Of a stretch of 64,000 bases of DNA, positions 44,782 through 54,788 are shown one piece after another. The stretch lies in the NCBI GenBank assembly GCA_036258175.1, contig DATAEE010000061.1:30314-94313 (forward strand), read 5' to 3'. The position numbers and the translations under genes are program-made. The notes below the pieces were generated by a model, which was given only the letters and a program-made list of their open reading frames with translations, was not told where the DNA came from and searched no databases. How positions within the stretch are numbered: the first letter of the stretch is position 1; each line of letters starts with the position of its first letter. The stretch is from DATAEE01 sp036258175. GTDB taxonomy: Bacteria; Acidobacteriota; Vicinamibacteria; Vicinamibacterales; 2-12-FULL-66-21.

Positions 44782-44800
44782 CGCTCCCCCACTTCCGGCG

Positions 44801-46504
44801 TCAGGCCGTCCGGCGGCCGGCGCGCCGCAACACCAGACCCAGGATCAGCAGGACCGCGCCGATGCCCAGGATCGTCAGGCCGAATCGATCGGCGATCTCC
44901 GGGTTCACGTGCAGACCGATGTGGCTGAGGCGAGCGTCGAGCTCGGCCCATTTCGCGAGGCTCTCGTTCGTCACGCCCCACTCGGTCAGGAGGCCGAGGA
45001 GCGCAATCGCGAGCCCGTTGAAAGCCACGAGCGAGCCGACGATCGTCACGAGGTTGCCAGTCGCTTCGAGCCCGCTCTGACGCGCGGACTCACGCGGATC
45101 GCGCAGCGCGCTGTGCGTGCGGCCGTACAGCCAGTAAATCAGCATCCCGACGTCGAGCCACAGCAGGAACCGCGTCCACGTCATGACCGAGAGGCTGACC
45201 ATCAGGTACAGGCATGATGCGGCGCCGAGGATGGGGATGATGGGCCCGCCGGCGACCTTGAACGGCCGGTGGGCGTCGGGCCGCTTGACGCGCAGCACGA
45301 GCACCGCGACCGAGACGACGACGAACGCGAACAGCGTCCCGATGCTGGTCATCTCGCCCACGACCTGAATAGGGATGAACCCGGCGGCGATGGCCACGAT
45401 GACGCAGGTGATGATCGTGGTGATGTAGGGCGTCTTGAACCGCGGGTGCACCTTGCTGACGCCCGGCGGCAGCAGCTTGTCGCGGCTCATCGAGAAGAAG
45501 ATGCGCGGCTGGCTCATGAGCATCACGAGCAGCACGCTGGTGATGCCGGCCACGGCGCCCGCCGACACGAGACCCGCCGCCCAGTCCTGGTTGATCACGG
45601 CCAGCGCATAGCCGACCGGTGCGTTGAGAAACTGTGCGTCGTTCTTGAACTGGACGACCGGCACGATGCCGCTGAGAATTCCCGCAACGATGAAGTACAG
45701 GAGCGTGCAGATGACGAGCGAGGCGATGATGCCAATCGGCAGGTCGCGGCTCGGGTTCTTTGCTTCCTCGGCGGTCGTAGACACCGCGTCGAATCCGATA
45801 TACGCGAAGAACACGACCGCAGCGCCGGTCATGATGCCCGCCCAGCCGTACGGAGCGAACGGCGACCAGTTCTCCGGTTTCACGTAACTGAAGCCCGCGA
45901 CGATGAAGAACACCACCGCCACGAGCTTGATGGCGACCATCGCGGCGTTGAAGCGCGCGCTCTCGCGCACGCCGATGACCAGCAGCACCATTATGCCGAG
46001 TACGATCAGAATCGCCGGCAGGTTCACGAACGATCCCGTCACCGGATCCGGTGCCGCACTCATCCAGGTCGGCAGATGGATGCCGAATCCGGCGAGGATC
46101 CGCTGGAAATATCCGCTCCAGCCGATCGCGACCGTCATCGATCCGACCGCGTATTCGAGAATCAGGTCCCAGCCGATCATCCAGGCGAAAATCTCACCGA
46201 GCGTCGCGTACGAATAGGTGTACGCGCTTCCGGCGATCGGGATCATCGCGGCGAATTCGGCGTAGCACAGCGCCGCGAACCCGCACGCCACGCCGGCCAG
46301 TGCGTACGACAGCACGATGGCGGGACCAGCCTGATTGGCGGCCGCGGTGCCCGTCAGCACGAAGATGCCGGTTCCGATGATCGCGCCGATCCCGAGCATC
46401 GTCAGGTCGAACGCCGTCAGCGTCCGCCGAAGCGATTTGGCCCCGCTTTCAGCGTCTCCGACCAGCTGCTCGATAGACTTCGTCTTGAACAGATTCGAAT
46501 CCAT
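44801..46504 (-). CDS. APC-superfamily amino acid permease (cationic amino acid transporter type)
   Basis: The 567-residue protein has 12-14 membrane helices. The conserved first helix reads LGIGAIIGTGIFVLTGTAAA, followed by YAEFAAMIPIAGSAYTYSYA and FFAYIGFDAVSTTAEEAKNP, the CAT-type signature. It should import amino acids with protons or by exchange; the exact substrate is not visible. ATG 46504 has GGAGGATGA upstream. It lies between thiE and folD on the minus strand. Confidence 0.88.
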   Translation of the reverse strand: MDSNLFKTKSIEQLVGDAESGAKSLRRTLTAFDLTMLGIGAIIGTGIFVLTGTAAANQAGPAIVLSYALAGVACGFAALCYAEFAAMIPIAGSAYTYSYATLGEIFAWMIGWDLILEYAVGSMTVAIGWSGYFQRILAGFGIHLPTWMSAAPDPVTGSFVNLPAILIVLGIMVLLVIGVRESARFNAAMVAIKLVAVVFFIVAGFSYVKPENWSPFAPYGWAGIMTGAAVVFFAYIGFDAVSTTAEEAKNPSRDLPIGIIASLVICTLLYFIVAGILSGIVPVVQFKNDAQFLNAPVGYALAVINQDWAAGLVSAGAVAGITSVLLVMLMSQPRIFFSMSRDKLLPPGVSKVHPRFKTPYITTIITCVIVAIAAGFIPIQVVGEMTSIGTLFAFVVVSVAVLVLRVKRPDAHRPFKVAGGPIIPILGAASCLYLMVSLSVMTWTRFLLWLDVGMLIYWLYGRTHSALRDPRESARQSGLEATGNLVTIVGSLVAFNGLAIALLGLLTEWGVTNESLAKWAELDARLSHIGLHVNPEIADRFGLTILGIGAVLLILGLVLRRAGRRTA

Positions 46505-46535
46505 TCATCCTCCAGGGAAGGCGAAGGCCGGGAGA

Positions 46536-47171
46536 TTATACAAGGTAGGCCCGGACGCGAGCCGCGGGATCGCCGGTGATCAGATCTGAAATCACCGCCA
46601 CGGCGGCGGCGCCGGCGGCCAGGACCTCCGGCGCCCGTTGCCGGTCGATTCCACCGATGCCCACGACCGGGATCGTCCCGCCTTGCGCGACCGCGTAGCG
46701 GATCAAGTCGAGGCCGACCGGAGCATACCCAGTCTCCTTGGTGGAGGTGCCGAACACCGGTCCCACAGCCAGATACGAGATGGGTTGGTGAAGGGCCACG
46801 TCGATCTGCGCCGCGGTGTGCGTCGACAGGCCGACGAGCGCATCGGCGCCCACGATCGCGCGCGCCGCGGCAGCGGGAACATCCTCCTGCCCGACGTGCA
46901 CGCCCGCCGCCCCCGTCATGCGGGCCACGTCGGCGCGATCGTTGACGATCAGCCGTCCCCCATACCGGCCCGTGAGCGCGACGAGCTGCTCCGCCAGGTC
47001 GAGGAGGGCTCCGGAGCCGAGCCACTTCGCGCGAAGCTGCACCAGCCGCGCACCGCCATCGAGCCAGGCGCGCGCGAGATCCAGCGGCCCCCAGCCGTGC
47101 GCGACCGCTGCATCGACGTCGAGAATTGGATAGAGCCCGCCTTCACACAGCTTCGGCGAAGGGCTTGTCAC
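46536..47171 (-). CDS. thiE: Thiamine-phosphate synthase
   Basis: This 211-residue TIM-barrel enzyme joins the pyrimidine and thiazole moieties. LVQLRAKW, LIVNDRADVARMTGAAGVHV, GQEDVP, VGPVFGTSTKETGY and VVGIGGI are the phosphate, pyrophosphate and metal motifs. The GTG start overlaps the end of accC by 29 bases, so it is read from the same message. No TPP riboswitch is present. Confidence 0.9.
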   Translation of the reverse strand: MTSPSPKLCEGGLYPILDVDAAVAHGWGPLDLARAWLDGGARLVQLRAKWLGSGALLDLAEQLVALTGRYGGRLIVNDRADVARMTGAAGVHVGQEDVPAAAARAIVGADALVGLSTHTAAQIDVALHQPISYLAVGPVFGTSTKETGYAPVGLDLIRYAVAQGGTIPVVGIGGIDRQRAPEVLAAGAAAVAVISDLITGDPAARVRAYLV

Positions 47172-48511
47172 CTTTTTTCTTTTCGACGCCGTAGCGGTCC
47201 ATGAAGGCGGTGTTGATCCGCGCTGCGACGAAGTCCGGATCGGAGAGGATCTTCAGATGCAGCGGGATGGACGTCTTGATGCCCTCAATGACGGTCAATT
47301 CGAGGGTCCGGCGCATGCGCGCGATCGCTTCCTGCCGATCGCGCCCCCACGCGATGACCTTTGCGATCAGTGAATCGTAGTACGGGGAAATCGTTGCCTC
47401 GGCGTGGACGAACGTGTCGACGCGGATGCCGGGACCGCCCGGCACACTGAACGCGTGCACGACACCGGGCGACGGCGTGAACGTGACTGGATCTTCAGCG
47501 TTGATGCGGCACTCGATCGCGTGGCCGGTGAAGGCGACGTCACCCTGCTTGAACGCCAGCCGTTCGCCGGCGGCCACACGGATCTGCTCTTTCACGATGT
47601 CGACGCCCGTGATGAACTCCGTAACCGGATGCTCGACCTGCAGCCGGGTGTTGACCTCGAGGAAGTAGAAGTTCCCGCCGGCGTCCATGATGAACTCGAA
47701 CGTACCGGCGTTCGAGTACTGCACGGCGCGAGCCGCGTCGACGACGGTGCTCCCGAGGCGGCGGCGCTGCTTGTCGGTGAGCGCTGCGGACGGCGCCTCT
47801 TCGATGAGCTTCTGATGTCTGCGCTGGATGGAGCATTCGCGTTCGCCCAGGTGCACGACGGCGCCGTGATGGTCGCCGATCACCTGCACTTCGATGTGGC
47901 GCGGCGCATCGATGTACTTTTCGAGATAGACATCGCCGACGCCGAAAGCCGCCTCGGCCTCCCGCTGCGCGGTCTTGAGCGCCTTCCCGAGATCGCCCGG
48001 CGCCCGCACGATGCGCATCCCGCGGCCACCGCCGCCGGCGACCGCTTTGATGATGACCGGGAAGCCCAGATCCTTTGCGATTTTCTGCGCCTTGTCCTCG
48101 CTCTCCACGGGACCGTCGCTGCCCGGTAGCACGGGGACACCGGCCTTCTTCATCGCCCGCCGGGCGCGCGCCTTGTCGCCCATCAGCCGGATGACGTTCG
48201 GATCGGGACCGATGAACCGGATGTGACAGGCCTCGCACACTTCCGCGAGGTACGCGCTCTCCGACAGGAATCCGTAGCCCGGGTGAATCGCGTCGGCGCC
48301 GGTCACCTCGGCCGCGCTGATGATCGCCGGGACGTTCAGATAGCTGTCGAGGCTGCGCGCCGGTCCGATACAGACATCTTCGTCGGCGAAGCGGACGTGC
48401 AGCGAATGCTCGTCGGCTTCCGAGTACACGGCGACGGTCTTGATGCCCAGCTCGCGGCACGCGTAAATGACGCGAAGCGCAATCTCGCCGCGGTTGGCGA
48501 TGAGGATTTTC

Positions 48512-48519
<8 letters not shown>
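47143..48519 (-). CDS. accC: Biotin carboxylase of acetyl-CoA carboxylase
   Basis: The 458-residue ATP-grasp enzyme carboxylates the biotin on AccB, starting fatty acid synthesis. FKKILIANRGEIALRVIYAC is the N-terminal domain. VIIKAVAGGGGRGMRIV is the ATP lid, and EVNTRLQVEHPVTEFITG and AIECRINAEDP are the bicarbonate/biotin site. A short Lys-rich C-terminal tail (EKKKGDKPFAEAV) is present. It overlaps accB by eight bases. Confidence 0.95.
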
Positions 48520-48991
<472 letters not shown>

Positions 48992-48998
48992 AGCCGGT

Positions 48999-50150
48999 TC
49001 AGTGTGCGTCGATGACGTGCAAGGCGCGCGGCGCGCTGGTCAGGACCTCGACCCCGCCGGGCGTGACCAGCACGTCGTCTTCGATTCGGACGCCGCCGAT
49101 GCCAGGCACATACGCACCCGGTTCGACGGTGAAGATCATTCCCGCTTCGAGCGGCGCGTCGGTCCGCTCGCCCGTTCCGCGCGGAGCGATGCGCGGTTCC
49201 TCGTGCACTTCGAGTCCCAGACCGTGTCCGGTGCCGTGGCCGAAGACGTCGCGGCCGAAGCCGAGAGCCGCCAGGGCCTCGCGCGCCGCGGAATCGATCG
49301 CCGATGCCGCAACGCCCGGCCTGACCGCCTCGATCGCCGCTGCCTGCGAGGCCGCCACCGCCTCGTGCAGGCGCCGGAGCTCCCCTGACGCCCAGCCCAA
49401 CACGCCCGTCCGCGTCAGATCCACGGAGTATCCGTCGTAGACCCCCCCGAAGTCCAGCAGCACCGCCTCCCCTGGTTGGAGCCGCCGGGCTGTCGGGCGC
49501 GCGTGCGGCAGGGCCGAATTCGGCCCGGAGGCCACGATTGTCTCGAAAGCGGGCCGATCGAACCCTTCACGGAGGAGCGCCGCGTCGACGTCGGCCGCGA
49601 TCTCCTTCTCCGTCCGGCCGGCCTCGACGGCCGACCAGACCTCCAGCGCGACCGCCGACAGCCGGCGGGCAGCCTCCCGCATAGTCATGATCTCGGCTTC
49701 GTCCTTCAGAATCCGCAGCCGCTCCACCTGACGGTCAGTAGCCTCGAGCGAGACCACGCCCGCCAACTCGTTCTGCAGCCAGTCGAACCGCTTGATCGTC
49801 ATGTGCGCCGACTCCACGCCGATCGACCGCAGATCGAGCCGGCGAACGAGGTCCGCAATCGTCTGATCGTAGGTGTGCTCGACGATCTCGAGGTTCAGAC
49901 CGGACGGCGCATCGCCGGCGTCGATTCTCTGCCTCGCCGCCTCCTGATACCGGAAGTCGGTTACGAGCGTGGTGCGATCGCGCGTGACGACGAGCGCCGC
50001 TGCACTCGTGCGGAGACCAGTGAGATACGCGACGTTGACGAGATTCGTCACGAGGAGCGCGTCGAGACCGGCCTCGGTCAGCTGCGCGCGCAACGCCGCG
50101 AGCCGGCCGTCAAGCGCCGGCCGCGCCGCGGCGCCGATCATCGAGCTCAC
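48999..50150 (-). CDS. Xaa-Pro peptidase, M24B family
   Basis: The 383-residue metallopeptidase has a creatinase-like N-domain and a pita-bread C-domain. The metal ligands appear as LLDFGGVYDGYSVDLTRTG (two Asp), HGTGHGLGLEVHEEP (His and Glu) and the last Glu in VRIEDDVLV. It cleaves peptides at proline (aminopeptidase P or prolidase). A pepQ-accB-accC order is common; efp, often between them, is absent here. It overlaps the TPR gene upstream by four bases. Confidence 0.88.
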   Translation of the reverse strand: MSSMIGAAARPALDGRLAALRAQLTEAGLDALLVTNLVNVAYLTGLRTSAAALVVTRDRTTLVTDFRYQEAARQRIDAGDAPSGLNLEIVEHTYDQTIADLVRRLDLRSIGVESAHMTIKRFDWLQNELAGVVSLEATDRQVERLRILKDEAEIMTMREAARRLSAVALEVWSAVEAGRTEKEIAADVDAALLREGFDRPAFETIVASGPNSALPHARPTARRLQPGEAVLLDFGGVYDGYSVDLTRTGVLGWASGELRRLHEAVAASQAAAIEAVRPGVAASAIDSAAREALAALGFGRDVFGHGTGHGLGLEVHEEPRIAPRGTGERTDAPLEAGMIFTVEPGAYVPGIGGVRIEDDVLVTPGGVEVLTSAPRALHVIDAH

Positions 50151-50677
50151 GCGCTCGGCGCCCCGCGCCGCCGCTGCTCGGCCACGATCGATTCGAGGAA
50201 CGTCTCGAGCCGCCGGACTTCGTCGTTCGGCTGTTCGCGTACGGGCGTAGTCACCACCGGTTCGGGAACCGGCGCCGGCGCGGGCTCCACAGGCAACTCG
50301 CTCGGCGCCTGAGCCCTGGCTTCGCGTTCCGCCTCGCGCATCGCGGCCTCGAAATCGAAGGTCTCGGGAAGGAAGCCGCGGCGGTGATGGACGTCGGCGC
50401 GGGCGCGAATCGCAGCCAGGTTCTCCGGTGCGATCCGCAGCACCTCGTCGAGCTCGCGCTGGGCCTCGTCGAGCTGATTCAGCTCGATGAGCGCGCGCGC
50501 GAGCGTCACTTTTGCGGAGAGATACGCGGGATGGCGCTCGAGGCCACGCCGGCAGACGTCCACTGCCTCCTGGAACTGTCCGAGGCGGCGGTATTCCTCG
50601 GCGAGCGCCGCGAAGGCGATCGACGTCGGGTCGGCATCGACCCGACGTCTCAGGTCCTCAATCCGGGTGCCCGGCAT
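50147..50677 (-). CDS. TPR protein
   Basis: The 176-residue soluble protein has about three TPR units in its first 120 residues (FAALAEEYRRLGQFQEAVDV, YLSAKVTLARALIELNQLDE, LAAIRARADVHHRRG) and a Pro/Glu-rich C-terminal half. No signal peptide is seen. Its partner is unknown. No Shine-Dalgarno is visible; TACAAT ends 10 bases before the ATG, so it may open a leaderless transcript running into the peptidase and acc genes. Confidence 0.7.
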   Translation of the reverse strand: MPGTRIEDLRRRVDADPTSIAFAALAEEYRRLGQFQEAVDVCRRGLERHPAYLSAKVTLARALIELNQLDEAQRELDEVLRIAPENLAAIRARADVHHRRGFLPETFDFEAAMREAEREARAQAPSELPVEPAPAPVPEPVVTTPVREQPNDEVRRLETFLESIVAEQRRRGAPSA

Positions 50678-50687
50678 GATGCCGGAG

Positions 50688-50693
50688 ATTGTA
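50688..50693 (-). promoter_or_regulatory. TACAAT -10, 10 bases before the TPR start codon
   Basis: TACAAT, then CTCCGGCATC, then ATG, on the minus strand. It would separate the acc-thiE-folD transcript from the upstream pil/lipoprotein genes. Confidence 0.5.
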
Positions 50694-50710
50694 CGACCAA
50701 TTCGGCGAGT

Positions 50711-51442
50711 CTAGCTCCCGGAGATAGTAATCGCCTTCGTGGTCGTCGACGAGATTCCGCTGTTGTCGGTTACCGTCAGCGTGACGAAGAAGGTCCCGGC
50801 GGCCGGAAAGTCGTGATCCTGGTTTCTGCCGGTACCTGGAACGTCTCCATCGCCCCAGTTCCAGTGGTAGCTGACCACCGAGCCGTCCGGATCGAAGGAC
50901 GGCGACCCGTCGAAAATGACGACATCACCTACCTTCGCGTTGGCCGGACCGAACGAGAAGGCCGCGACCGGTGCACCAGGCACCTGCATCACCGCCGGCG
51001 GCACCAGCCGGATCGACACGCTCCAGGCCTGCGCGTTGTCGAAGTTCGTGCCGATCGGAATCGCGGTGATGTTCGCGATTGTTCCCGCGTCAAAACCGGG
51101 GAACGCGGTCATCGGTGCCGTAAACACGACCGAGGCGCGGCCGCTGGCGTCGGTGGAGACCTGGCCCGCCGAGAGCGAGCCGACGTTCGTCACGAGCCGG
51201 ATCTGCAGGTTCGGGACCGGCTGGGCGTTCGGATCGCGGGCCATCAGCCCGATGATCGATCGCGAGCTGCCGTCCTCGGGCAGCACGTCGGGGCTTGCGG
51301 TCATGACGACCGTATTCGCAAACCCCGATGGGCCGGTCATCGGCGGAACTTCGGCTTCGTTCAGCGTGCAGCCGCCGACGGCGACGCAGAGCGCGGCTCC
51401 GACCGCCGCGGCGAGGGTTTTCTCCAGTCGTTGATATGCCAT
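50711..51442 (-). CDS. PKD-domain lipoprotein
   Basis: The 243-residue exported protein has a lipobox VGGC near residue 24, an Ig-like (Big_1-type) domain (VVMTASPDVLPEDGSS, TDASGRASVVFTAP) and a C-terminal PKD domain (VIFDGSPSFDPDGSVVSYHW, WGDGD). Such folds are usually extracellular adhesion or scaffold modules. It follows pilQ and another lipoprotein on the same strand, so a role in pilus-related surface structure is possible. The start at ATG 51442 lacks a nearby ribosome site; GGAGG is 34 bases upstream, at the previous gene's stop. Confidence 0.7.
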   Translation of the reverse strand: MAYQRLEKTLAAAVGAALCVAVGGCTLNEAEVPPMTGPSGFANTVVMTASPDVLPEDGSSRSIIGLMARDPNAQPVPNLQIRLVTNVGSLSAGQVSTDASGRASVVFTAPMTAFPGFDAGTIANITAIPIGTNFDNAQAWSVSIRLVPPAVMQVPGAPVAAFSFGPANAKVGDVVIFDGSPSFDPDGSVVSYHWNWGDGDVPGTGRNQDHDFPAAGTFFVTLTVTDNSGISSTTTKAITISGS

Positions 51443-51482
51443 TCGTGGAATTGCAGACGCGCGCGCGGCGCGTGGCTGCCTC

Positions 51483-52157
51483 CTAGCTGCTCGGATCTCC
51501 AAAGTTGCCGAAAATGACCGACATCTGAGCCACAGTGTTGACCTCGCGTCCGGTCTGATCGTGGCCGAAGAACGTGACGCGCGCGTTGGTGGTAATCATC
51601 CCGAGTCCGCCGCCATTGGCGATCGCCAGCAGCGGCGCCTCCAGTTTCATCGTGTGCCGGATCAACAGGAATCCTACGTCGACGGCGTCTCTACCGACCG
51701 TCACGGTCATCTGCGCATCGAAGGGGTGCGGCACGTCGACACCGGGCGTGTTCCTCCCGTCCGATCGTGTGAACTCGACTCGATAGCGAGTGATCGTGAC
51801 GAAGTTGTTCGGCGTTGGCGTCGTGGGCGATCCGGCCGTGCCGGGATCTTTCATTATCAGGCGCAGGGCGACTCTGCCGGCATCGCTGAAGGTGGTCGGA
51901 CAGAAGCCCTCCTCGCCCGTCGTCGGATTGGTGCACTTCACCAGGGTAATCACGTCGGAATGGAGGATGGTTCCGAACTCGTCGGGCTCGGCGCCTGACG
52001 CCGCCTCGAGCGAATCGACGATGATGTATGAGCTCGATTCGTTCTCGAGCACCTGATCCCCGCAGCCGGCCAACGACAGCGCCGCCAGCGTGACGCCCAG
52101 CGTCACGGCCGCGCCCCAGACCGCCTTGCGGCGCCCGCTCATGCCTGTCCTTGTCAT
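51483..52157 (-). CDS. Lipoprotein of unknown function downstream of pilQ
   Basis: The 224-residue protein has a type II signal with lipobox LAGC (Cys about 34), followed by a beta-rich domain (RYRVEFTRSDGRNTPGVDVP, NARVTFFGHDQTGREV). I do not recognise a named family. It starts 28 bases after the pilQ stop and runs into the PKD lipoprotein; together they may be outer-membrane partners of the pilus machine. ATG 52157 has GGAG at 8 bases. Confidence 0.7.
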   Translation of the reverse strand: MTRTGMSGRRKAVWGAAVTLGVTLAALSLAGCGDQVLENESSSYIIVDSLEAASGAEPDEFGTILHSDVITLVKCTNPTTGEEGFCPTTFSDAGRVALRLIMKDPGTAGSPTTPTPNNFVTITRYRVEFTRSDGRNTPGVDVPHPFDAQMTVTVGRDAVDVGFLLIRHTMKLEAPLLAIANGGGLGMITTNARVTFFGHDQTGREVNTVAQMSVIFGNFGDPSS

Positions 52158-52185
52158 CGTCGTTGCTCCACGTCCCTCCATGGCC

Positions 52186-54243
52186 CTAGCCTCTCAAGAT
52201 CCGCGGCGTGATGAAGATCAACAACTCGCGGCTCTCGTCCTGAATCTCATCGCGTTTGAACAGCCAGCCGAGCAGCGGGATGCGATGGACGAACGGCACC
52301 CGGTTGATGTTGCTCGACTCCCGGCTGACGAAGATGCCGCCGATGACCGTCGTGGCGCCGTCGTTGACCTGCACCTGCGTGAGCGCCCGCTGCGTATCGA
52401 TCGGCGGGATGCCCTGGACGTCGCGGCCGAAGTCCGGCGTCGCGTTCTCGACCGTGATCCGCATGATGACGGTGTTCGCCGACGTGATCTGCGGCGTCAC
52501 CTTCAGCATGAGCACCGCGTCCTTGAAGCTGACGGTGACGGTATTGTTCGCGACCGTCTGAATCGGGATCTGAATACCCTGAGCGACCTCAGCCTCGACG
52601 TTGTTCTGCGTCGTGAGACGCGGCGTCGAAAGCACGCGCCCCTTGCCGGTGCGTTCCAGCGCCGACAGGGCGATGTCGAGGTTGAACGCGCCGTTGACCG
52701 AGCCGAGCGCCAGCCCGATGGCGCCGTTGGCCGGGCTCACCGGCAGATTGACTACGCTGCCGGCGCGCTGCCGCGGATCGGCACGCGGGTCATTGCTGAC
52801 CTCCGGGCCTGAGAGCGTCCCCGTCCGGCCGCCGATGCTGCCGCGATTCGGGAACGCGAGGCCGGTCGTATTGCCGATCTCGGGATCGACGCGGCCGTTG
52901 AGGCCCCACTGAATGCCGATCTCCCGCGCGAAATCGCGCGTTGTCGTGACCACGCGTGCCTCGACCTCCACCTGCGGCTCGGGCCGGTCCAGGATGTTGA
53001 TCAAGTTTTCCGCAGTCGTGAGCCGATCGGTCAGGTCCGTGATGATCAGCGTGTTGGTGCGCGGGTCGACCTGGATCTGTCCGCGCTGTGACAGCGCCGA
53101 GCGCGTCAGCAGCGGCTGCAGCTCCTGCGCCTTCGCGTAGCTCAGCGCGAACGTGCGGACACGCAGGTCGCCCGACAGCGCCTGGGCGTCGGCGAGTTTC
53201 CGACGCTCGTCTTCCTCGGCGGCCAGCACCTTCAGCGGTGCGATGCGCACTATCGTCCCGTCGACCGTGTAGCCGAGCTGATTGCCGCGCAGGATGATGT
53301 CGAGCGCCTGGTCCCACGGGACCTCCGTGAGGACGATGTCGACTGTGCCCTGCACCGCCGGGTCGATGACCATGTTGAGCCCGCTGATCTCAGCAAACGT
53401 CCGAAGCACCGAACGAAGATCGGCGTTCTGGAAATCGAGGCTGACGGGATGTCCGGTGTAGCGCTTGCGTCCTTCGGTGACTTCGGCGGTCGGCCGCTGC
53501 GCTCCGGGCATAGCGTCGTTGATCGCCGGCGCCGCTGTTTGCTGCTGAAACGAAGCGGGGTTTGCCGCCACCACCGGCTTGGTCGCCTGACTGGCCAGAC
53601 GGGTGGCCGCCTTCGGCTGCGGGGCTTGCAGCGCAGCCATCGGGTCGATGCCGACAGTGCCGGCGGCCTCGGCCAGGCCGGACACACTAATCGCAGCCGG
53701 TAGCTCGGGCACTGCCGGGATCTCCAGCGGTGAGACGGGCGGCTCGGCCGGCGTCGTGGCGCCTTCGGCGGGCGCCGTCGCGGCCTCGACGAGCGCGGCC
53801 TCGACGGACGCGGCCGGCGGCATGGCCCGGTCGAGCTCGACGCGGATGGTGTTGCGCGTGCTCCGCACGCGGTGCGCAGCGGGCGAAGTCAGCGCGAGAT
53901 GCACGCGGCCGACGCCACTGCCGTCGAGCGCGGTGCCATCTTCCAGAGACACGCCGGCGATGAGGCTGGCGCTCGTTGCGCGCACCCGATTCGCGGCCCC
54001 TGCCACGCTTACGTTGCGCAACTCGACGAGCACGGTTCGCGCGTCGGGCCGGCTCACCGAGTACGCGACCGGCTCGGTCGCCTCGATGAGGACGGTTTGT
54101 CCGTTGTCGCGCGACTCCGCGGACACGCCAACCAGTCGCGCTGTACCGGTCGCGGCTCCTGCCGCGAGCACGGTCAGCGCGACGGCGGCGGCCGTTGCGG
54201 CCGCATACGCGGCGCGCACGGACCTGGGAGCCAGCCGCATCAC
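52186..54243 (-). CDS. pilQ: Type IV pilus secretin PilQ
   Basis: This 685-residue outer-membrane pore subunit has a signal peptide, then an AMIN domain (about residues 38-125: RLVGVSAESRDNGQTVLIEA). A low-complexity Ala/Pro/Glu linker, the secretin N0/STN domain (ISLDFQNADLRSVLRTFAEI-like, VSLDFQNADLRSVLRTF) and the secretin core (VEVEARVVTTTRDFAREIGI, VLSTPRLTTQNNVEAEVAQG, VPFVHRIPLLGWLFKRD) follow. It lets the pilus cross the outer membrane. It overlaps pilP by four bases. Confidence 0.93.
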   Translation of the reverse strand: MMRLAPRSVRAAYAAATAAAVALTVLAAGAATGTARLVGVSAESRDNGQTVLIEATEPVAYSVSRPDARTVLVELRNVSVAGAANRVRATSASLIAGVSLEDGTALDGSGVGRVHLALTSPAAHRVRSTRNTIRVELDRAMPPAASVEAALVEAATAPAEGATTPAEPPVSPLEIPAVPELPAAISVSGLAEAAGTVGIDPMAALQAPQPKAATRLASQATKPVVAANPASFQQQTAAPAINDAMPGAQRPTAEVTEGRKRYTGHPVSLDFQNADLRSVLRTFAEISGLNMVIDPAVQGTVDIVLTEVPWDQALDIILRGNQLGYTVDGTIVRIAPLKVLAAEEDERRKLADAQALSGDLRVRTFALSYAKAQELQPLLTRSALSQRGQIQVDPRTNTLIITDLTDRLTTAENLINILDRPEPQVEVEARVVTTTRDFAREIGIQWGLNGRVDPEIGNTTGLAFPNRGSIGGRTGTLSGPEVSNDPRADPRQRAGSVVNLPVSPANGAIGLALGSVNGAFNLDIALSALERTGKGRVLSTPRLTTQNNVEAEVAQGIQIPIQTVANNTVTVSFKDAVLMLKVTPQITSANTVIMRITVENATPDFGRDVQGIPPIDTQRALTQVQVNDGATTVIGGIFVSRESSNINRVPFVHRIPLLGWLFKRDEIQDESRELLIFITPRILRG

Positions 54244-54788
54244 TTCCCCTCCTGCGTCGCTCGCAGGTACTTTCGCACTTCGCGCTGTTTAACGAGCGAG
54301 AGCGGATCGTTGACGTCCTGCGAGAAGATGACCGAGTCAGCTGTTATGGCCTTCACCGTTCCGTCGAACACTTTGTCGTTCCCGCGAATGATGTGCGTCT
54401 TGTTGTCGGGTCCCGAGACCATCGCCACGAATCCAGTCTTGTCCTTGAGGATGCCGCGCAGGCTGATCTCGCTGATCAGCAGACCCGGGAGTCCGTCCGG
54501 ACGGCTTTCCCGCGTCGGCTTCATGTCGCCGCCGCGAAGCAACAAGCTCACGAACGGATCGCGCCGTCCCTCCGGGTTGTAGGTAAAAACATCGGGAACC
54601 GGAGGAGCTGTTTTCTCCGGCTCTTTCTCTTTTGCCGCACCCGCGGGCAGCTGTCCCGGAAGCGGCGTCTGCGGCCGCGCACCGTCGGGCGCGGGCTGCT
54701 GCGCGCTCGCCGGCCGCACGGTCGCTACCAGCGCCGCGACGAGCACGACAGAAAGCACCGACGTCGATCGAATCATTCGCTGCCTCAT
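54240..54788 (-). CDS. pilP: Type IV pilus assembly lipoprotein-like PilP
   Basis: The 182-residue exported protein has an N-terminal signal, a Pro-rich linker, RRDPFVSLLL and the small beta domain (LISEISLRGILKDKTGFVAM, GNDKVFDGTVKAITADSVIF) that links PilNO to the secretin. The usual lipobox Cys is not present after the signal (RPASAQQP), so it may be a soluble or signal-anchored form. ATG 54788 overlaps the pilO stop. Confidence 0.85.
   Translation of the reverse strand: MRQRMIRSTSVLSVVLVAALVATVRPASAQQPAPDGARPQTPLPGQLPAGAAKEKEPEKTAPPVPDVFTYNPEGRRDPFVSLLLRGGDMKPTRESRPDGLPGLLISEISLRGILKDKTGFVAMVSGPDNKTHIIRGNDKVFDGTVKAITADSVIFSQDVNDPLSLVKQREVRKYLRATQEGK

Noticed and set aside
47172..47400. 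TPP riboswitch upstream of thiE
   Set aside because: The thiE start is inside accC and the sequence there is accC coding; no THI-box pattern.
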